Of a DNA stretch of 64,000 nucleotides, positions 1 through 12,640 are shown one piece after another. A model generated the notes under the pieces. It saw nothing but the letters and a program-made list of their open reading frames with translations. It was not told where the DNA came from and made no database searches. Position numbers and translations under genes: made by a program. Each line of letters starts with the position of its first letter. Position 1 is the stretch's first letter. This stretch comes from Melampsora larici-populina 98AG31 (taxonomy: Eukaryota > Basidiomycota > Pucciniomycetes > Pucciniales > Melampsoraceae): assembly GCF_000204055.1 (NCBI RefSeq), contig NW_006768786.1:176818-240817 (forward strand), written 5' to 3'.

Positions 1-556
1 CTTGCTTCAGCAAAAGTAAACAAGACGTCGACATACCCCGATTCCCGTCCCGATCTTCCACACAGATCCTTCTGAACAACCATCCATATTTGGCTTTTTG
101 CGCAGCTGATTTGGGAAAGATGAAGCGTAGCAGTATGACGAGACAAACAATAAAGGTGAGGAAATGAATGATTGAAAAGACGAAGAGTACGACGCAAGTC
201 GCAAGTGGGACCTTGGGGAATCGAAGACTGTTGATGACTTCGTGCCCGAATTCGAATGGATTGACGTCTGGAGGAACTGATTCCAAAATATCTTTGTGAA
301 CCAGAAGGAAGAAAACAAATCAGTGATACTGCTATTTATTAATTGAGCCTCAGACCAGCTCGAAAGAAAGAAAAAACTTTTAGGTGTCGGCATAGAAGGT
401 AAACATGATGTAAATGTCGCTTTTGATGAGTTTTTTTTGAAAGATAGCAAAGGTGAAAAGGAATAAGTTGCGGTTGAAGATTTTTTACGTACACTTAAAT
501 GATTCAGCAACTCTGGACTGCCTCAAGGCTGCAGGTGGGAGCCCGCGAAGGTCCAT
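1..556 (-). CDS. multipass membrane protein, 5' part only (runs off the window)
   Basis: Two exons fit: 493-556 (start ATG at 556, begins MDLRGLPPAALRQSRVAE) and 37-291, joined in phase by a GTACGT...AAG intron; a further GTATGT donor lies at 36. The second exon reads ILESVPPDVNPFEFGHEV and then a long hydrophobic stretch (TCVVLFVFSIIHFLTFIVC and the residues after it) ending in a basic segment with KAKYGWLFRR, the pattern of one membrane helix followed by a cytosolic loop. The rest of the gene lies beyond position 1. The shape suggests a fungal polytopic or receptor-like membrane protein, but I do not recognise the family with certainty. Splice phases and the uninterrupted frame support it as a real gene. 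Confidence 0.6.
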
Positions 557-1820
557 TGGTGAATTGGAATAGTTGATCTTTGCGGTAAGTCAAGGGATCC
601 GACCTAGTGGGAGACTCCGTAAAAAACTTGAAATCTCTTTAAATACCCTCCAATTTCTTCCAACCAAGGCGCTGTGAGGCGTTCGTTGAGTCCTATGTAC
701 AGTTCTTTGTGTGCGTATCGGATCAAAATCATATCAAATCCTAACAAATCGATAGAATTGGATAAGTCGAGTGACTTCCCTCTGAACTCATCAATCAATT
801 ATTGCAGACCAGACCATTATTGTGATATAAATAAAATCCATCGCAATAATGACCATACGATCAATTCAAGTATATAATTATTTATGTGGAAGTTTCTTAT
901 AAACAATAATTTCTGATGATTAAGGATATCTATAATGAACGATGACAAGAAATAAGATTTACCACAGAAGGATGAGAAAATATTACCAGAGCGATGATAA
1001 GAATGATGACCAAACGACATCGTTGAGGGTGAAGCAGCGGCTGGCTTGTCTCAGGGTCGGGTCACGTATATATAGCACTAAACCTTGCGACCCAACTTGA
1101 TCACTAAATTACAAATACGAGCAACCCAATCACTCATACATCCTTACAGACTTCAACTTGTTCTCCAAGATGCTCGCGATGTGAAGTAAGTCCAACAGGC
1201 TGGGGCAATTCATGGCTGGATGTGATTGGGATGAACACAAAGAAGTATAAAGACAGGACTTCATCGCGTTAAAATTTATAAAACAATTAATCAAAGTTTG
1301 TGTAGGTTTCTTTAACAAAAACTTCTGAACCCATATCCCCACAAAAGCTAATAGAAAATGTCTCTTCTCACTACAATTTGTAATCTATTTATGATACGAG
1401 ATCTTATGATAATTTGTCAGTGTTGAATGATAATTAAAGAAATCAAATCTTTGTTTCTTTTATTATTTACTTGCTCCATTTTCAACTGTTCAGATTTTAA
1501 ATCATTTTCAACTACATAATAAGTTTTTCTTTCTTTTATGCATTTCCATAAAAATCACTTTCAATTAATAAAAAGTGACACAAAATCTCTTTATAATCTG
1601 CATTTAATCACTTTTTTCTTTCTTTCTTTCTTAAAACAACCAAAACCAAAACCAAATCTACTCAAGCATAAAGACAAAACAAACAAAAAAAGAAATACAA
1701 ACAATCTGATCTTATCCATTCCATAAATCCCTTCTGTAATCTTTTGGATTCTCCCAAATTTCAATTAGTTTAGATTAGAGTGATCAAACCGAATTATATA
1801 GGAGGATAAGAAGTGATGGT
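557..1820. other. intergenic; unsupported short ORFs
   Basis: Between the membrane protein gene and the PTM1-like gene. A 64-codon minus-strand ORF (604-798) and a 67-codon one starting at 1020 are present. A TATATATA run at about 1066-1075 sits some 50 bp upstream of the ATG at 1020, so a small gene or an upstream exon is possible, but I could not find a convincing splice pattern. 1340-1760 is AT-rich and of low complexity (CTTT and AAAC runs). Confidence 0.4.
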
Positions 1821-4497
1821 TTATCTATAATCAGGTGGTCTTTCAGTTGAAGCTGTCCTACGTAATGGTTGAGCTTCTTCACTTCCATCACTTGATCTTC
1901 TTTTTGTACGTTGATCTGCTTCATCTTCATCATCTCCGATATCAAACTGTCAAAGGATTCACACAAATATTCCGATGTTGATTAGTTTGGGAACTACGTC
2001 TAGATGATGCTTAATATGAAAAGATAAAAAAGTATGACAAACCACAACAGTTTCATTTCCAACTCTTCTTAATTGCAAAGGAACAGCATCACCACCATCT
2101 TCATGTGAAACCCATTCTTTACCATTCTCATCATCATCTCCACCCATTCCACTTCTTCTACGATCATCATAATCATCTGCACCTTGTTCATCTTGTGCTA
2201 ATTCATCACTCATTGCTAAATACCTGTTACGAGCCGTTGGTCTCCATAAGAATGCAACGGAAATAAAACAGACAATATAAAGGAGTGCAAGCCATCCATC
2301 TAAGATGAACCATCGTGTTCGCCATGTTTCGGGTGCGTAATCTTCTTGAAGTCGATTGGAGAAGGAGATCGAGGAAACCAAAAAGAAGAGGATAATAACC
2401 ACAGCGGCGGCGATAAGGATTCGATGTAATCTCACAAACACTGGGTTGGAGCGATATACGTTAGTAAACCTCTTAGATTGCCACGGATCAAGACTGAAAA
2501 GGATAATTAATGGCGTACTCTGCTTCTTGTAGGTTTGCTTGCGGCTCTCGAGATCCTGAATAGCTGCGTGTTTGAAGAGGTTATTCATGATCAGATCAAA
2601 AAGGAGGAAAGGTGTGATTAGACAATAAGTAGATGAAAGGATCCGAACTTTGAGATAATGCTGCCATGATCCACATCATAAATCCAGTCAATGTAAATGC
2701 CAAAGGGAAGACCATGAAAAAGATCCAAAGTCCAGCTGATTCAAAGGGAAACGTTGCCATTCCAATAGCGTAGCTAAGAGAAGAAAAGTAAAGAGAGCGA
2801 ATGTAAGACCAATGTGTTGACCTTTCCTAAGCTGTGAACCAAGAATAGTACTAACACCACACCAAATACAAAATGAGCAGCCGCCAAAAGACGTATCCGT
2901 ATCATCATCGATCCGAGAGAGTCTTTTACAATACTATAGCCTAAGGATACGATGAGGAGCATAAAGAATGACATGGCATTCCTTGCTGCGCTGAGGATTG
3001 AGACTGACAAAGCAAAAAGCGGAATAAGCAATGATGTATAATCTCATCAGTCTGTATAATGAATATTGGGGATAGCGTACCGAGGACTAACAGAGCGTGT
3101 GTAACCGTGGGGGCGCCAACATCATTGACATATTTATAGTAACCCGAAACACTTGCTAACTCTACTACTAGAAATCCAATACTAGCCGAGATGTAATGCT
3201 GAAGATGATGTTGGAAATACAACAAAGTCAGACTCTTTCATGGACCTTTTTTCCATTTATAATGAGAGCGAACCTGAACGGGCAAAATCTCTGTACGATG
3301 TCTGTAACAATTGTATGTCCATAGCATACCAACAAGAACGTAAATCAATGTGAGCGCTGCATAGAACTATGATGAATAACAAAAGGCAACCTCTGGAAAA
3401 CTTTAGCTAGATCATGTCACCATATCAATGAAAAGGTTTTGAAACACTGACAGCCACTTTGGGATATTCGCCAGCGGGCAAGTTGCCTTTGAACACGTTT
3501 TGAAAGTCTACCACACCAGTGTAAGACGTGTAGGTCGTAGTAGTGTCATTTGGAGTTGCACCGGCAGTCAATGGAACAGCTCCCACACAATCTGACGGAA
3601 ATTCAAACAAAAATTGCTAGGTCAGTGGATTCGATTCGACAATGATTTTCCGTTATTACTCCATCACAGAGTTTGGAGCTATCACCACCAAATCAAACTT
3701 TATAGGCCGAATTCTTTGGGACTGATAGTAAACCTTCGCTTCTTGTTAACAAAATTACTCACAATATCCAGTTTTAGTCACATTATATCGCCAGGGTCCA
3801 ATGGCCATACTCTCCTTCTTTGTTGAAGCCATATCAGAAGCACTTTGAGGTGTAAGCTTAACACTTTTAGTCCATATACTAGTTGACTCTTTAGTAACCC
3901 CAGCTGGTAGAGGTGCAACAATAAATTCACCCAGGTGTTCGGAGGTACATAATCGACGACTGACAGCATCAAGTGTGCAGACATATGTTCGCTATCGATG
4001 ACAAATGCATGTCAGATGTGAAGTAAAATGTTATATGCTAGAAAAAACTGACATTGCTGCTCCAGGTATTGGGTGTTTTCGGATCGGACTCATCCATTCC
4101 CAAATATTTTGCATCTGCCCATTCATAAATGACTAATGCTAATTGACCTTTAGATGCAGGACCAAATAAAACTAAGTGAAAGTTGGGTTAGGATCACTAT
4201 ACTTCTAAAATTCAAAATCTGTACAAATTTCAAAGGTGTTCCAATTGAGTAGCTTTTGAGCGAGGTTCCGAAGACTCACTCTCAATATAAGGTTCCCGAG
4301 ACCCGGCAAATTTCTGCCACATTCCAGAACAGACTGTTGGTGATTATCCAGGATATAGCGTGAGAAAGGTACCATCCGTTACAATGATGAAAGAAGCGAT
4401 AAGAAAACATCAGCGATCGGGTGAACTTCGCTTCTCGAGATACGATTGATGATTCGATCACAAGACAAATGTTACCTACCCTGTCTGACATCATCCT
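1821..4497 (-). CDS. PTM1-like / lung seven-transmembrane receptor family protein (GOST family)
   Basis: Golgi/endosome-type membrane protein of the PTM1/GPR107/GPR108 family: a luminal N-terminal domain followed by seven helices. Exons that join in phase are 1821-1946 (acidic tail ending ERPPDYR), 2043-2440 (includes WRTRWFILDGWLALLYIV and FLWRPTARNRYLAMSDE, typical of the family's C-terminus), 2519-2563 (DLESRKQTYKKQ) and 2649-2773 (a helix starting YAIGMATFPFESAGLW). Further upstream are helix-bearing pieces near 2815-3010 (ARNAMSFFMLLIVSLGYSIV), 3080-3210 and 3275-3370, and luminal-domain exons at about 3425-3605, 3765-3985 (TYVCTLDAVSRRLC), 4050-4170 (GQLALVIYEWADAKYLG) and 4270-4335 (VCSGMWQKFAGSREPY). 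The start is uncertain: the first exon probably lies near 4390-4497, where a short hydrophobic segment (DVFLSLLSSL) could be the signal peptide. One junction (about 2774-2815) does not fit in phase with the sites I can see. Function is inferred from family resemblance. Confidence 0.82.
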
Positions 4498-5179
4498 ATC
4501 AAAATGTCCAAACGTAAAAAGACATCATAAATTAGATTTCTGAAATAACGGTTAAATGACTGAACAAATCAATGGTAAAATTAAGCCTACTAACGGTATC
4601 TGAGATCAAAACCTGATAAGACTTGACAAAGGTAGTGAAGTACAATAAACTGATTAGAAATTGAATCGAGAAGGTTGACCGGCGAAATCTCATCGTATGA
4701 TAATATGCCAGTCCGATCGTGACGTGGCAGGAAATTTATCGCGATTCTTTCTTTCTTGACAATCCAGCAGCCAATCTGATACAATGTAAAAGGTATGAGT
4801 CGTTAGGAGAGTCCTCGCTAGTGAATTGAGAAAAGAGATCTGGGTAATTGGCCGTCAAGGTAAACCGTAAGACTACTGAAGGATAGAAAGGTGAATGTGA
4901 GTTAGAGTATGATTATAAACTTGCATGACAAAGGATGAATCACAAGAACGAAATGAATCTTACGATGTGGAAAGAATTGATATTATCTTGTGAGTTGGTC
5001 TTGGTTGATGATGATGACTGTTTTGATGGTTCTTAATTTCGAATATGCTGAGAGGCACCAACGGTTTTAGATTTGGAATTGTAGTACAGTTTAACTTTAT
5101 TCTGAGTATAGTTTTCATACCCTTAAGCCTGTTGACACCTCTCTTGACAACCAAGATCTGCAAAATATATTCACCTTCC

Positions 5180-5258
5180 CACCTGCCATGTCCTTGATCA
5201 ACTTGCTGGCAAGGAAACTTTGGCTCAACCTGATAACATCTACAAGCTGTGAGCATAT
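5180..5258 (-). repeat. diverged direct repeat, copy 1 (possible exon remnant)
   Basis: Shares the motif CATGTCCTTGATCA and the following 60 bases with the copy at 6096-6175. On the minus strand both read in one common frame with mostly conservative differences: CSQLVDVIRLSQSFLASKLI here and CSLLHNLIKFSQRLFARKLI in the other copy. This copy ends in a good splice donor (CAG|GTGGGA). They are probably exons or decayed exons of a duplicated gene I do not recognise. Confidence 0.4.
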
Positions 5259-6095
5259 TTCGGAAATATCATGATCAAAAATAAATTGCTGAAGAACCCG
5301 CCACCATTGCTCGTGGCTTTCAAGCTTAGCTCATACATGATCCATTGGGTTAGGAAAATATGTGGAAAGTAAATATTTTATTAGGATATCCTTTTATTAA
5401 AGGCAGCTGCAGGTTCAAAAAAGAAATCTTTATGTACCAGGCAAAGCACCCAGTCAAGTAAGTTAAATCCTCTTTCTGGTTCAATTTCTGACTTCCTGAA
5501 ACCATTCACATTTGATCCATTTAATTTGTTACCAATATTATGTATGATTTCTTGTGATTTGAAATCCTAAAAATAAATTGATCAATTAACACTTCTCTGT
5601 CTTCATCAAATCTGTCAAACAATCAATTTGAAACTTACTTTGTCACAGATGTTATATCATTGACTGATTTGTTTAACATCATCATACTCAGAATAAATCT
5701 TATGTATCTTCACCGTATTCAAAAATGAAATCAGGAAACTCGTCCTTCAGAAATGAACAAATTTGCAAAATTTACCTTTAACAGTTTGTTTGATGGTTAA
5801 TAATCAGTGGTGTGCTGTGTGCATGGTGGTTTTGGGTGGTAAGCTGGATTGATCAGATGAAAGATCAATGGTAAAATGGTAAACTGAATGAAATAAATCA
5901 TGAATTGAAACCTAAGCCTATCCTCAAAGGAGTATGTAAGGCTTCCCAAATCTGAATCTTGTCTTTGTTTAAAAGACCTTCAACCTGGCAGTGGTAAATC
6001 CATCAAGTCCTTTTTTTGAACTTCTACATATTCTTCATCTTTCTCAAACAAACTCATTGTTGAACTTTCATGACACCTCACCTTCTAAGCTACTA

Positions 6096-6175
6096 GTACC
6101 ATGTCCTTGATCAGCTTTCTGGCAAATAACCTTTGACTAAACTTGATAAGATTGTGAAGTAGTGAGCACATATTG
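6096..6175 (-). repeat. diverged direct repeat, copy 2 (possible exon remnant)
   Basis: Second copy of the segment at 5180-5258, same orientation, about 70% identical by eye, with the protein frame conserved on the minus strand. No complete gene structure could be built around it. Confidence 0.4.
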
Positions 6176-7368
6176 GTGTGGACACATTGACAGCAGAAAG
6201 CAATTCCTCAACTTGAGAGCGTGTTTGGTAAAGTATCAGAAATCTGGACAGTGTAGAAATTGCATTCTGTAAAGTGTTTTTTTCTTCATTACAAGCATTC
6301 TGCAAATTCTAGAGCATTCAATTTATAGAATTCACAGAATGCTTGTCAGATGCCAATTCTAGGTTGATTTCTAGAATTGGCTATTAGCAAATTTGTACCT
6401 TGAAGAATATATTCAATCTTTTCAACGGTTAATTTCTATCAACTATTACCTCATCCTCAGTCCATATAAACAACTATTTTTACCACTTCTGAACCATCTG
6501 GAACAGAAGGACTCTTACCAAATTTTCTATTGAGTCAAGTGGAGGGATGGTATTAACATGGTAAATAGAGTGATCTGACATGTTGAAAATGGTCAACTAA
6601 CTAACACCAGAGAATAGGTGGGTCCACCCCCAAATACCCTTGGATACTGGTTGGGCTGATCAATATATTTGTCTTTCTTAATCTACAATGGGATTTATCT
6701 GAATTGTGATCCCTTTTTATCTACTAAAAATCTTGATGCAAAATGTTTGTGGTTGAAAGCTAGGCATGCCAAATTGTAAGACTTGATGTTGGATATTGTC
6801 TGACAGTGAGGTGTGCAAGAAAAAGGCAAAACTATTGCATTTCCCTCTTGAGGGGATGCACCAGGAAGATATTTTTTTGGAGATCTCTGGATGCTTTTCT
6901 TCTCACAAGAAGAGGACAATAGTGACTGAGGGAATGGGACTAAGTCCCTTTGAACCTGATTTCAGGGAGTGAAGGCTCAATGGAAGGATCTAGAATGAAA
7001 AACATGATTTCAGCAGCTACACTGAGGACAACTGAAGATAAGACTCGAGAACATTCCAGACAATGACAATAAAACCATCTCAGAAGAAATCAAAAAATCA
7101 CAAATCAAAAGAGAATGAGAATGGATCAACATTATCAGTGGATGTATTTGTGATGTGTAATATTTCAGCACATCATAGCTTATCAAGGTCTGAAAATCTG
7201 TAATCACAAGGAGAGTCAAAACAAAATAGTTGGATGAAAGCTAAGCAGTCAAGTCCCTGTGTCTATAGTATGTAGCACTTGTGTGTCAACAAGTGTGCAC
7301 AACTTCCTTTTCTACCTCAATAAGAGTCTGTGTTTGCTTATTCATGAGCAAATAACACACAGCACAGC

Positions 7369-10007
7369 TTATGAAATGTTATGATGAGCTTTGAGTGGCC
7401 TCCAGAACAGGTGCTGATCTTGGGTAAGCTGTGCTTTGGTCCGCTTCATACATGTGGGACAATTGAACTTCTTGCCACCAGATGTCACAATCCAACTCTG
7501 TGTTAGTATTTCAAATTCACACCCAGAAAAATTGAAACCATTAGAGAAACAGACCATATCAGCAAAGTGTTATGATGTTTGTGTTATTGATTGTGTAGGT
7601 CAGGGGATAATCAACTTACATTTAAACAATCTTCATGAAACATGTGGGGTACCTTCCCACATTCTAACTTTACAAGGGATTGCCACTTCAAGAATCCAGC
7701 TTTACAAATGGCACATTGTTCATAATTTTTATCACCAATGAGGTTTCCTTTGAAGTCTTCATCTTCATCTGAGAGTAATAGACTTGATAAAAATCCATAA
7801 TGACCACTGTCTGCTACAAAAGTATCAAGGTGACTTTGATCAGAAATCCAGTCAGAATGAAAAAAAACTATATATTCTGGATCTCAGTGGCCTTTTGCAT
7901 TTATGTCAGCTCCACCTTATTTGTGGCTGAACAAATTGCAAGCATGCACATACATGCTCTGGTGCATGGAGCTGCCATGGTACCAAGATGGAATGACTTC
8001 TATCATGGATCACCAAGATTTTATTATTATTGAAAGGGAAAGAAGTGCTTACCATTTTTCCACACATGCATTTTCAGGTATTCTTCAAGTCCTTCAATGT
8101 AAGGACTTAATTTATACATCATTCCAATGAAAAAGTCTTGATCTTCATGATATTTCTCCACATTTTTAAAATCTAGGCCATATAATTCTCCTTTACCTGA
8201 AGTGAGTACTGAATCTCGGACATTCAATTTAAGTAAACATTGCTTGACATACGAAACATCCACCATGTGCAGGCTTTCAAAAGGCAATAAAAGGTGCATG
8301 ATGTAAGGGTCCTTATCTTCCTTCTTGAAGTATGCTTGAAGATGAGGCTGTAATTCTGATTGGGACTTGACCCACAGGTCAATTGCTCTGAATGGTTTAT
8401 TGGTTGATAACGAAGATTCAATGAGCTGTCTGGAAGATTCATAAAACTCCTCCAGATATCCTAATATTGAATAGACATATCTGACGGCTTGGTCACCAGG
8501 AATATTGAGGGCAATGTGCTGGATACATTCCAATGTTAATTCCACATTACTGGTCTTGTCTAAAGAGCTTGTTGGAAGTGATTTTTTGTAGAATTCTGTG
8601 ATTTGAGTTTTTTGTTCGTGTAGTTCAGCATCTTTAAGATACGTTCTGATCTTCAAAATCCACTCGACTCGCTTGAGACCCTTAGTGATTGCCAGCTCTT
8701 GAGAGTCCGGGTACGATTTCTCCAAGTATTTTAATATATGACACAGTTGTTCGATACATACGTTGGCAATAGCTTTCAAACTGATGTGTTCCAAACATTG
8801 CAATGTCAATAACTTTAAAATATTTGCATCGTCCAAAGATTCTACTTTAATGAATTTTTTGTACACCTCTTCAATCTTCATTTCCATTTCTGGATATAGT
8901 GCATAGTTGATAAGGCCGAATCTAATGTCCATTATCAGCTTGACTCGCTCCAGAGCTTCTGTGATAGCAAGCTGCCTCGTAACTGGATAAAAGGAGTGTA
9001 GATGTTGCATTATCTGGTATATACGTTTGATTTCTCCAGGTGTAGTTTCTTCAACAATCTTGAAACGCAATAAATGGGATATCAATGAATCCGCAATTCC
9101 CGGTTTAGCCAAAGACATATTTTGAAGCAGTTGGTCGTGTATGCTTATGAGTATAGGTGAGTCTATTCCAGTCCATCGAAGGAAGAACCCGAGGTCTTCA
9201 ATCACTTCAACTCGCTCTAGAACTTCAGTCACAGCTAGAATCGTCTCAATCGTATCAGCTTTTCACATTTCGAAGGGATTCACACGATTCATGAATAGTG
9301 AAATACTCACCTTCGTCTACTGGAAACATTTCTGTTCTCGCGTTCAAGACACCATTGACCCTAGGTGTAAAGTCAATTCCTGAACATAAAATGAATACTT
9401 GCTTTTCCTATCTAGGACAGTATTTGAAGGTTAACATACCTAAGCCTTTCAATAAAAAAAGCTCCAATCCGCCTCGACTAACGCTACCTGTGTTTGGGTC
9501 TTCTCTGATAGGGTTGAGGTTCCCTCTCGGCAACAAAGATTGAAGTGTATCGAGGACACTCAAAGTCCACACTCTTTCATATAATTTCATATAACTCTCT
9601 TGTAAATAATCCAATGCGGTGATTATACTCTGTTGAAGGTAAAGATCATCGGTGAAGATGCGAGAGTTGACTTCAACTTTCTCAACCATGCGCTCCAACT
9701 CTTCAGGAATGGTGCATAATGGATCCATGATGATGCTGGAATAAAGATCACGAATCTTTTGCATTCTCTTGTAAGCAGCAAGATTTCTAGTGGTTCTGTC
9801 AGATGGGTTTGGCATCAAAGTCCTTGAATTAGCCTTAGATTCGATATTTTGGACCGCTTCATTAAATGGCCGGATGGATTCTATTTTATTGAGTCGCGCT
9901 TGTATGTAGACCCCTTCGTCGACCTGCCTGCCCGACGGGATGAGGCTGCAAAAACTACTAGATGAAATTATCAAGTACCATCCCCACAATAAAATTGTTT
10001 TCTTCAT
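7369..10007 (-). CDS. secreted tandem-repeat protein with C-terminal RING-H2 finger (721 aa, 5 exons)
   Basis: Exons 9440-10007, 9311-9379, 8053-9258, 7620-7813 and 7369-7497 join at GT-AG sites with matching phases into 721 codons. Residues 1-21 (MKKTILLWGWYLIISSSSFC) look like a signal peptide. Residues about 220-308, 309-400 and 401-490 are three tandem alpha-helical repeats of about 90 residues, each opening with a version of LAITEALERVKLI and closing with a version of ILKYLEKSYPDSQ. Residues 648-695 are a RING-H2 finger: CAIC, then C666, H671, H674, C677, a Trp at 681 and CPTC at 692-695, so all eight metal ligands are present; the C3-H4 gap (4 residues) is slightly longer than usual. 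RING-H2 fingers are normally ubiquitin E3 modules, which is unusual behind a signal peptide. It could be an ER/secretory-pathway E3 or a secreted effector that acts in the host. Role and family are inferred. The least certain junction is intron 3 (7814-8052, 239 nt); without it the repeat protein would end at 8027 with no RING. Confidence 0.78.
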
Positions 10008-10663
10008 ACTGATTTCGATGGGTAATCAAGTGTTTGATAACCAAAACTCGAAAGGTTCGGTTCGAGTGAGTTTTAATCAAATATTGCAGACGGACTTTTA
10101 AGATGTTGAGACGAGTCTTCAAGCTCAGGGATTCAAGTTTTCGAAAAGAAAATCGTCACAAACAATGCCTTCAATTTATGAGAATCCCCCTTCGATCAGA
10201 CTTGGATCTTACCACCCTAAACCCGCCCTGGTGAGACTCCGCACCGCAAGTGTGATGCCTACAGCCCCGAGCGCAGACCGTCATTACAGCTCTATGCACT
10301 GCCACCACGCAGAGAGGACGAGTTTACTAGGTTATTGACCCAACTTCCCCCGTTTATTCTCATCTACGAGGTCCTTGTGAAACATATGGAATTTTGCATA
10401 AGTTCTTGGCTTCAGGCTGAGATTTTGGAAATCAAACAAGTCACAAACCCGCTCTTGGATTTTGTGTGCTCATCTTTGTGTCCTGATAAAGGACATAAGT
10501 TTTCCGTTGGTTATGACCAAATGCCAGCTGATTTGATTTTATGATATCATCATAATGAGTACTTTTATAACAAAAAATCTTGACAGATTTATCACCGTCA
10601 ATCAAGCAAGTACATGAGAAAGAAATGAGTTTCCAGATCAAATTTCTCTGGTTAGAACCACTA
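10008..10663. other. intergenic, presumed promoter region of the RING-H2 gene
   Basis: No gene supported. The ORFs at 10335-10544 and 10441-10641 overlap on opposite strands and have no recognisable content. Confidence 0.5.
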
Positions 10664-10859
10664 CCAGCAAAGATACCTCAGATTTTGCAATCCAAGGTAT
10701 CCTCAGACCTACATTTCCTTGGACTGTGTTTCCAAGGAATTAATCCGAGGCTTTCTATGGCCCCGGAGATTGCCTCAGATCAATTACTCAGACACACAGT
10801 CCGAGTCTATTGCCATCCGAGGATACCTCGGATTTTAAAATCTGAGGCATCTCTGTTGG
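10664..10859. mobile_element. foldback MITE, copy 1
   Basis: 196 bp bounded by inverted repeats of about 39 bp: the left end begins CCAGCAAAGATACCTCAGAT and the reverse complement of the right end begins CCAACAGAGATGCCTCAGAT, both continuing to a GGTATCC motif. The interior repeats short CCAAGG/CCTCAG blocks in both orientations. A second, more diverged copy lies at 55507-55687, which supports mobility. No coding capacity and no clear target duplication, so the superfamily is not assigned. Confidence 0.7.
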
Positions 10860-11695
10860 CTGTGAACAGTCAGGTTGGAGAGATATGATGTGAATTCCAA
10901 AGTTTGAAGTGTCACTTATACATGTTTGTGCAAGGCAGCACCAACCAAGTTGTATTTTGTGGGTGGGACATACCCAGTCATGGTTGAGGGCAAGAGGAGC
11001 CGTTCAGGGCCCTTAATTTGGAGGAGGCAGCCCATATGCAGAGAAATTCAGGTATCTGGATAGAATGAGGATCAGATATCAGTCTTGACTTAAGAGTGAT
11101 GTATGATCGAATGAATCACAATCTAAAAGAAAGATTGAGAAAAACAATTGTTAAGTTTGATGAAGAAAAAGAACAACAAATTCCATTTGGAGTGGGACTG
11201 TTTTCTTTGGGCTTTAACCATAAGTAAAACTGAAAAGTGGTTATATGTGCTAGATCCACATATACCACCCGCCCGAATCTTCTGACATTTAGATAGTCAA
11301 GCTTACGGGATGGCGGGCCGCAGGCCGGTCTGGTTTTGCATGGTTGGTAAAACTTTTCCTCCTGTGCAAAAACCAAGAGCCGTTCCATTGACTTGCTGGG
11401 TGGGTGGGTGGTATTTTTGAATCTAAAAGAGAACCAAACTGAGGATTGTGTACCAAGATTTGGATGTGCTGGGTTCCAGGATAGTCGAGTCTGTTGGTGT
11501 GGGAATAGGAAATTCTGAACTTCACCTGTTGGAAAGGTGGAAAGTTTTTTCCTCCCGCGGCGCCGGTTAGAAGCATATGCTTTTAGCCATCTCAACTAGT
11601 ACCACCATCATGGAACTCACCTCCAAGTTGTGCCTTTGTTTGCGGTACCAAAGAATAGGTTGGTCTTATATGTAAATGTAATCATCAAACATTAA
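10860..11695. other. intergenic, no supported gene
   Basis: A 159-codon minus ORF (11116-11595) overlaps a second ORF in another frame. It lacks homologous motifs, splice context and coding-like composition, so it is not annotated as a gene. Confidence 0.4.
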
Positions 11696-12640
11696 GGGCC
11701 CGTTTGGGTTGTTTTCAGATATTATCTGACCTGAAAACCAAATTTTGATTTGCCCCTATCTCAAGGGGCACATCGAGATACTGGTCTTTCAGATATTGAG
11801 ATTGCCAAACAGTGATCCAAAAGAGGTCAAAAGACGTCTGTTGACCTTGCGGTGATCATATTTCTGTTAGGTAACAACCACATGAGATTGTATGTATCTT
11901 TTTGTTCAACTCAAACTTTTGAAACAATCATTGTTGACCTTCATTGTTCTCATCCTACTGTAATCTTTCCATTTGATGTATCCATTCTTCTTTTGAACTC
12001 GATCTTATCTCTTTAATAATCTAATTGGTCAATTTCTTCATCTATATACTTTGATAAATACATTTTAAATTGATCTTTTAATAATTTCATCATCTAAATC
12101 TACGTTATCAAATTGTCGGTTGATTCTAGTTCTACTACTGCTCAAAGGTAAGATTGATCAAACCTTTTGAATCAAAGTATCATTGATAGCATTTTTCAAA
12201 GTTTAGTATAACTATTCAAATAAGATCCTTGAACAATATCCTTTAGAAGAATATCTAAACAAGGCAGAGATGAGATTATAAAATGATCAAAATAGTAAAA
12301 ACTATTATGGAGTGAGGGTGGATGAGCAAAGCAGTGAGGATCGAAGAACATAAGGGTGTGTGTGGGTGATGAGAAGTTGAGAAGGAGATGAACGAAGAAG
12401 ATAGATGGAGGAGGGGCACATCAAGATAGAGCCTTCAGATATGGCCAAAAGGCTGTATCTCGATGTGGACCAATATCTCGATATTGACAATCAGATATTG
12501 ACCTCAAATATTCGAACCAAACGCTGATCTGATTTCGAATATCTGGTCGAGATTGGACCCAGATACAATGTGGCTGTATGTCACTTTTTTGGTGTGAAAT
12601 TTGGCCACATCATATCTGCTCGCGGTGTCTGAACGGGCCC
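11696..12640. mobile_element. PIF/Harbinger-like non-autonomous element (945 bp)
   Basis: Ends are inverted: GGGCCCGTTTGGG... on the left and ...CTGAACGGGCCC on the right, each with a nearby CAGATAT motif. Both ends are directly flanked by TAA (11693-11695 and 12641-12643), the 3-bp TWA duplication used by PIF/Harbinger elements. Subterminal segments around 11760-11800 and 12410-12500 share GGGGCACATC(G/A)AGAT and further CGAGATAT motifs. No transposase ORF is present, so it would depend on an autonomous partner. Confidence 0.72.

Larger units (their letters stand above)
4498..7368. other. long non-coding stretch
   Basis: About 2.9 kb with no gene I can support. It contains a duplicated segment of about 75 bp (given separately), a short inverted repeat around the motif TTCTAGA at 6300-6385, and many short ORFs without splice support or recognisable motifs. 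Decayed gene or transposon remnants are likely. Confidence 0.5.

Noticed and set aside
604..1020. Small gene with a TATA box at about 1066-1075
   Set aside because: The ATG at 1020 and the 604-798 frame could not be joined by convincing splice sites and the product resembles nothing; left as a note in the intergenic entry.
11116..11595. 159-codon minus ORF
   Set aside because: Overlaps another ORF in a different frame; no domain, no splice context and composition not like the real genes nearby.
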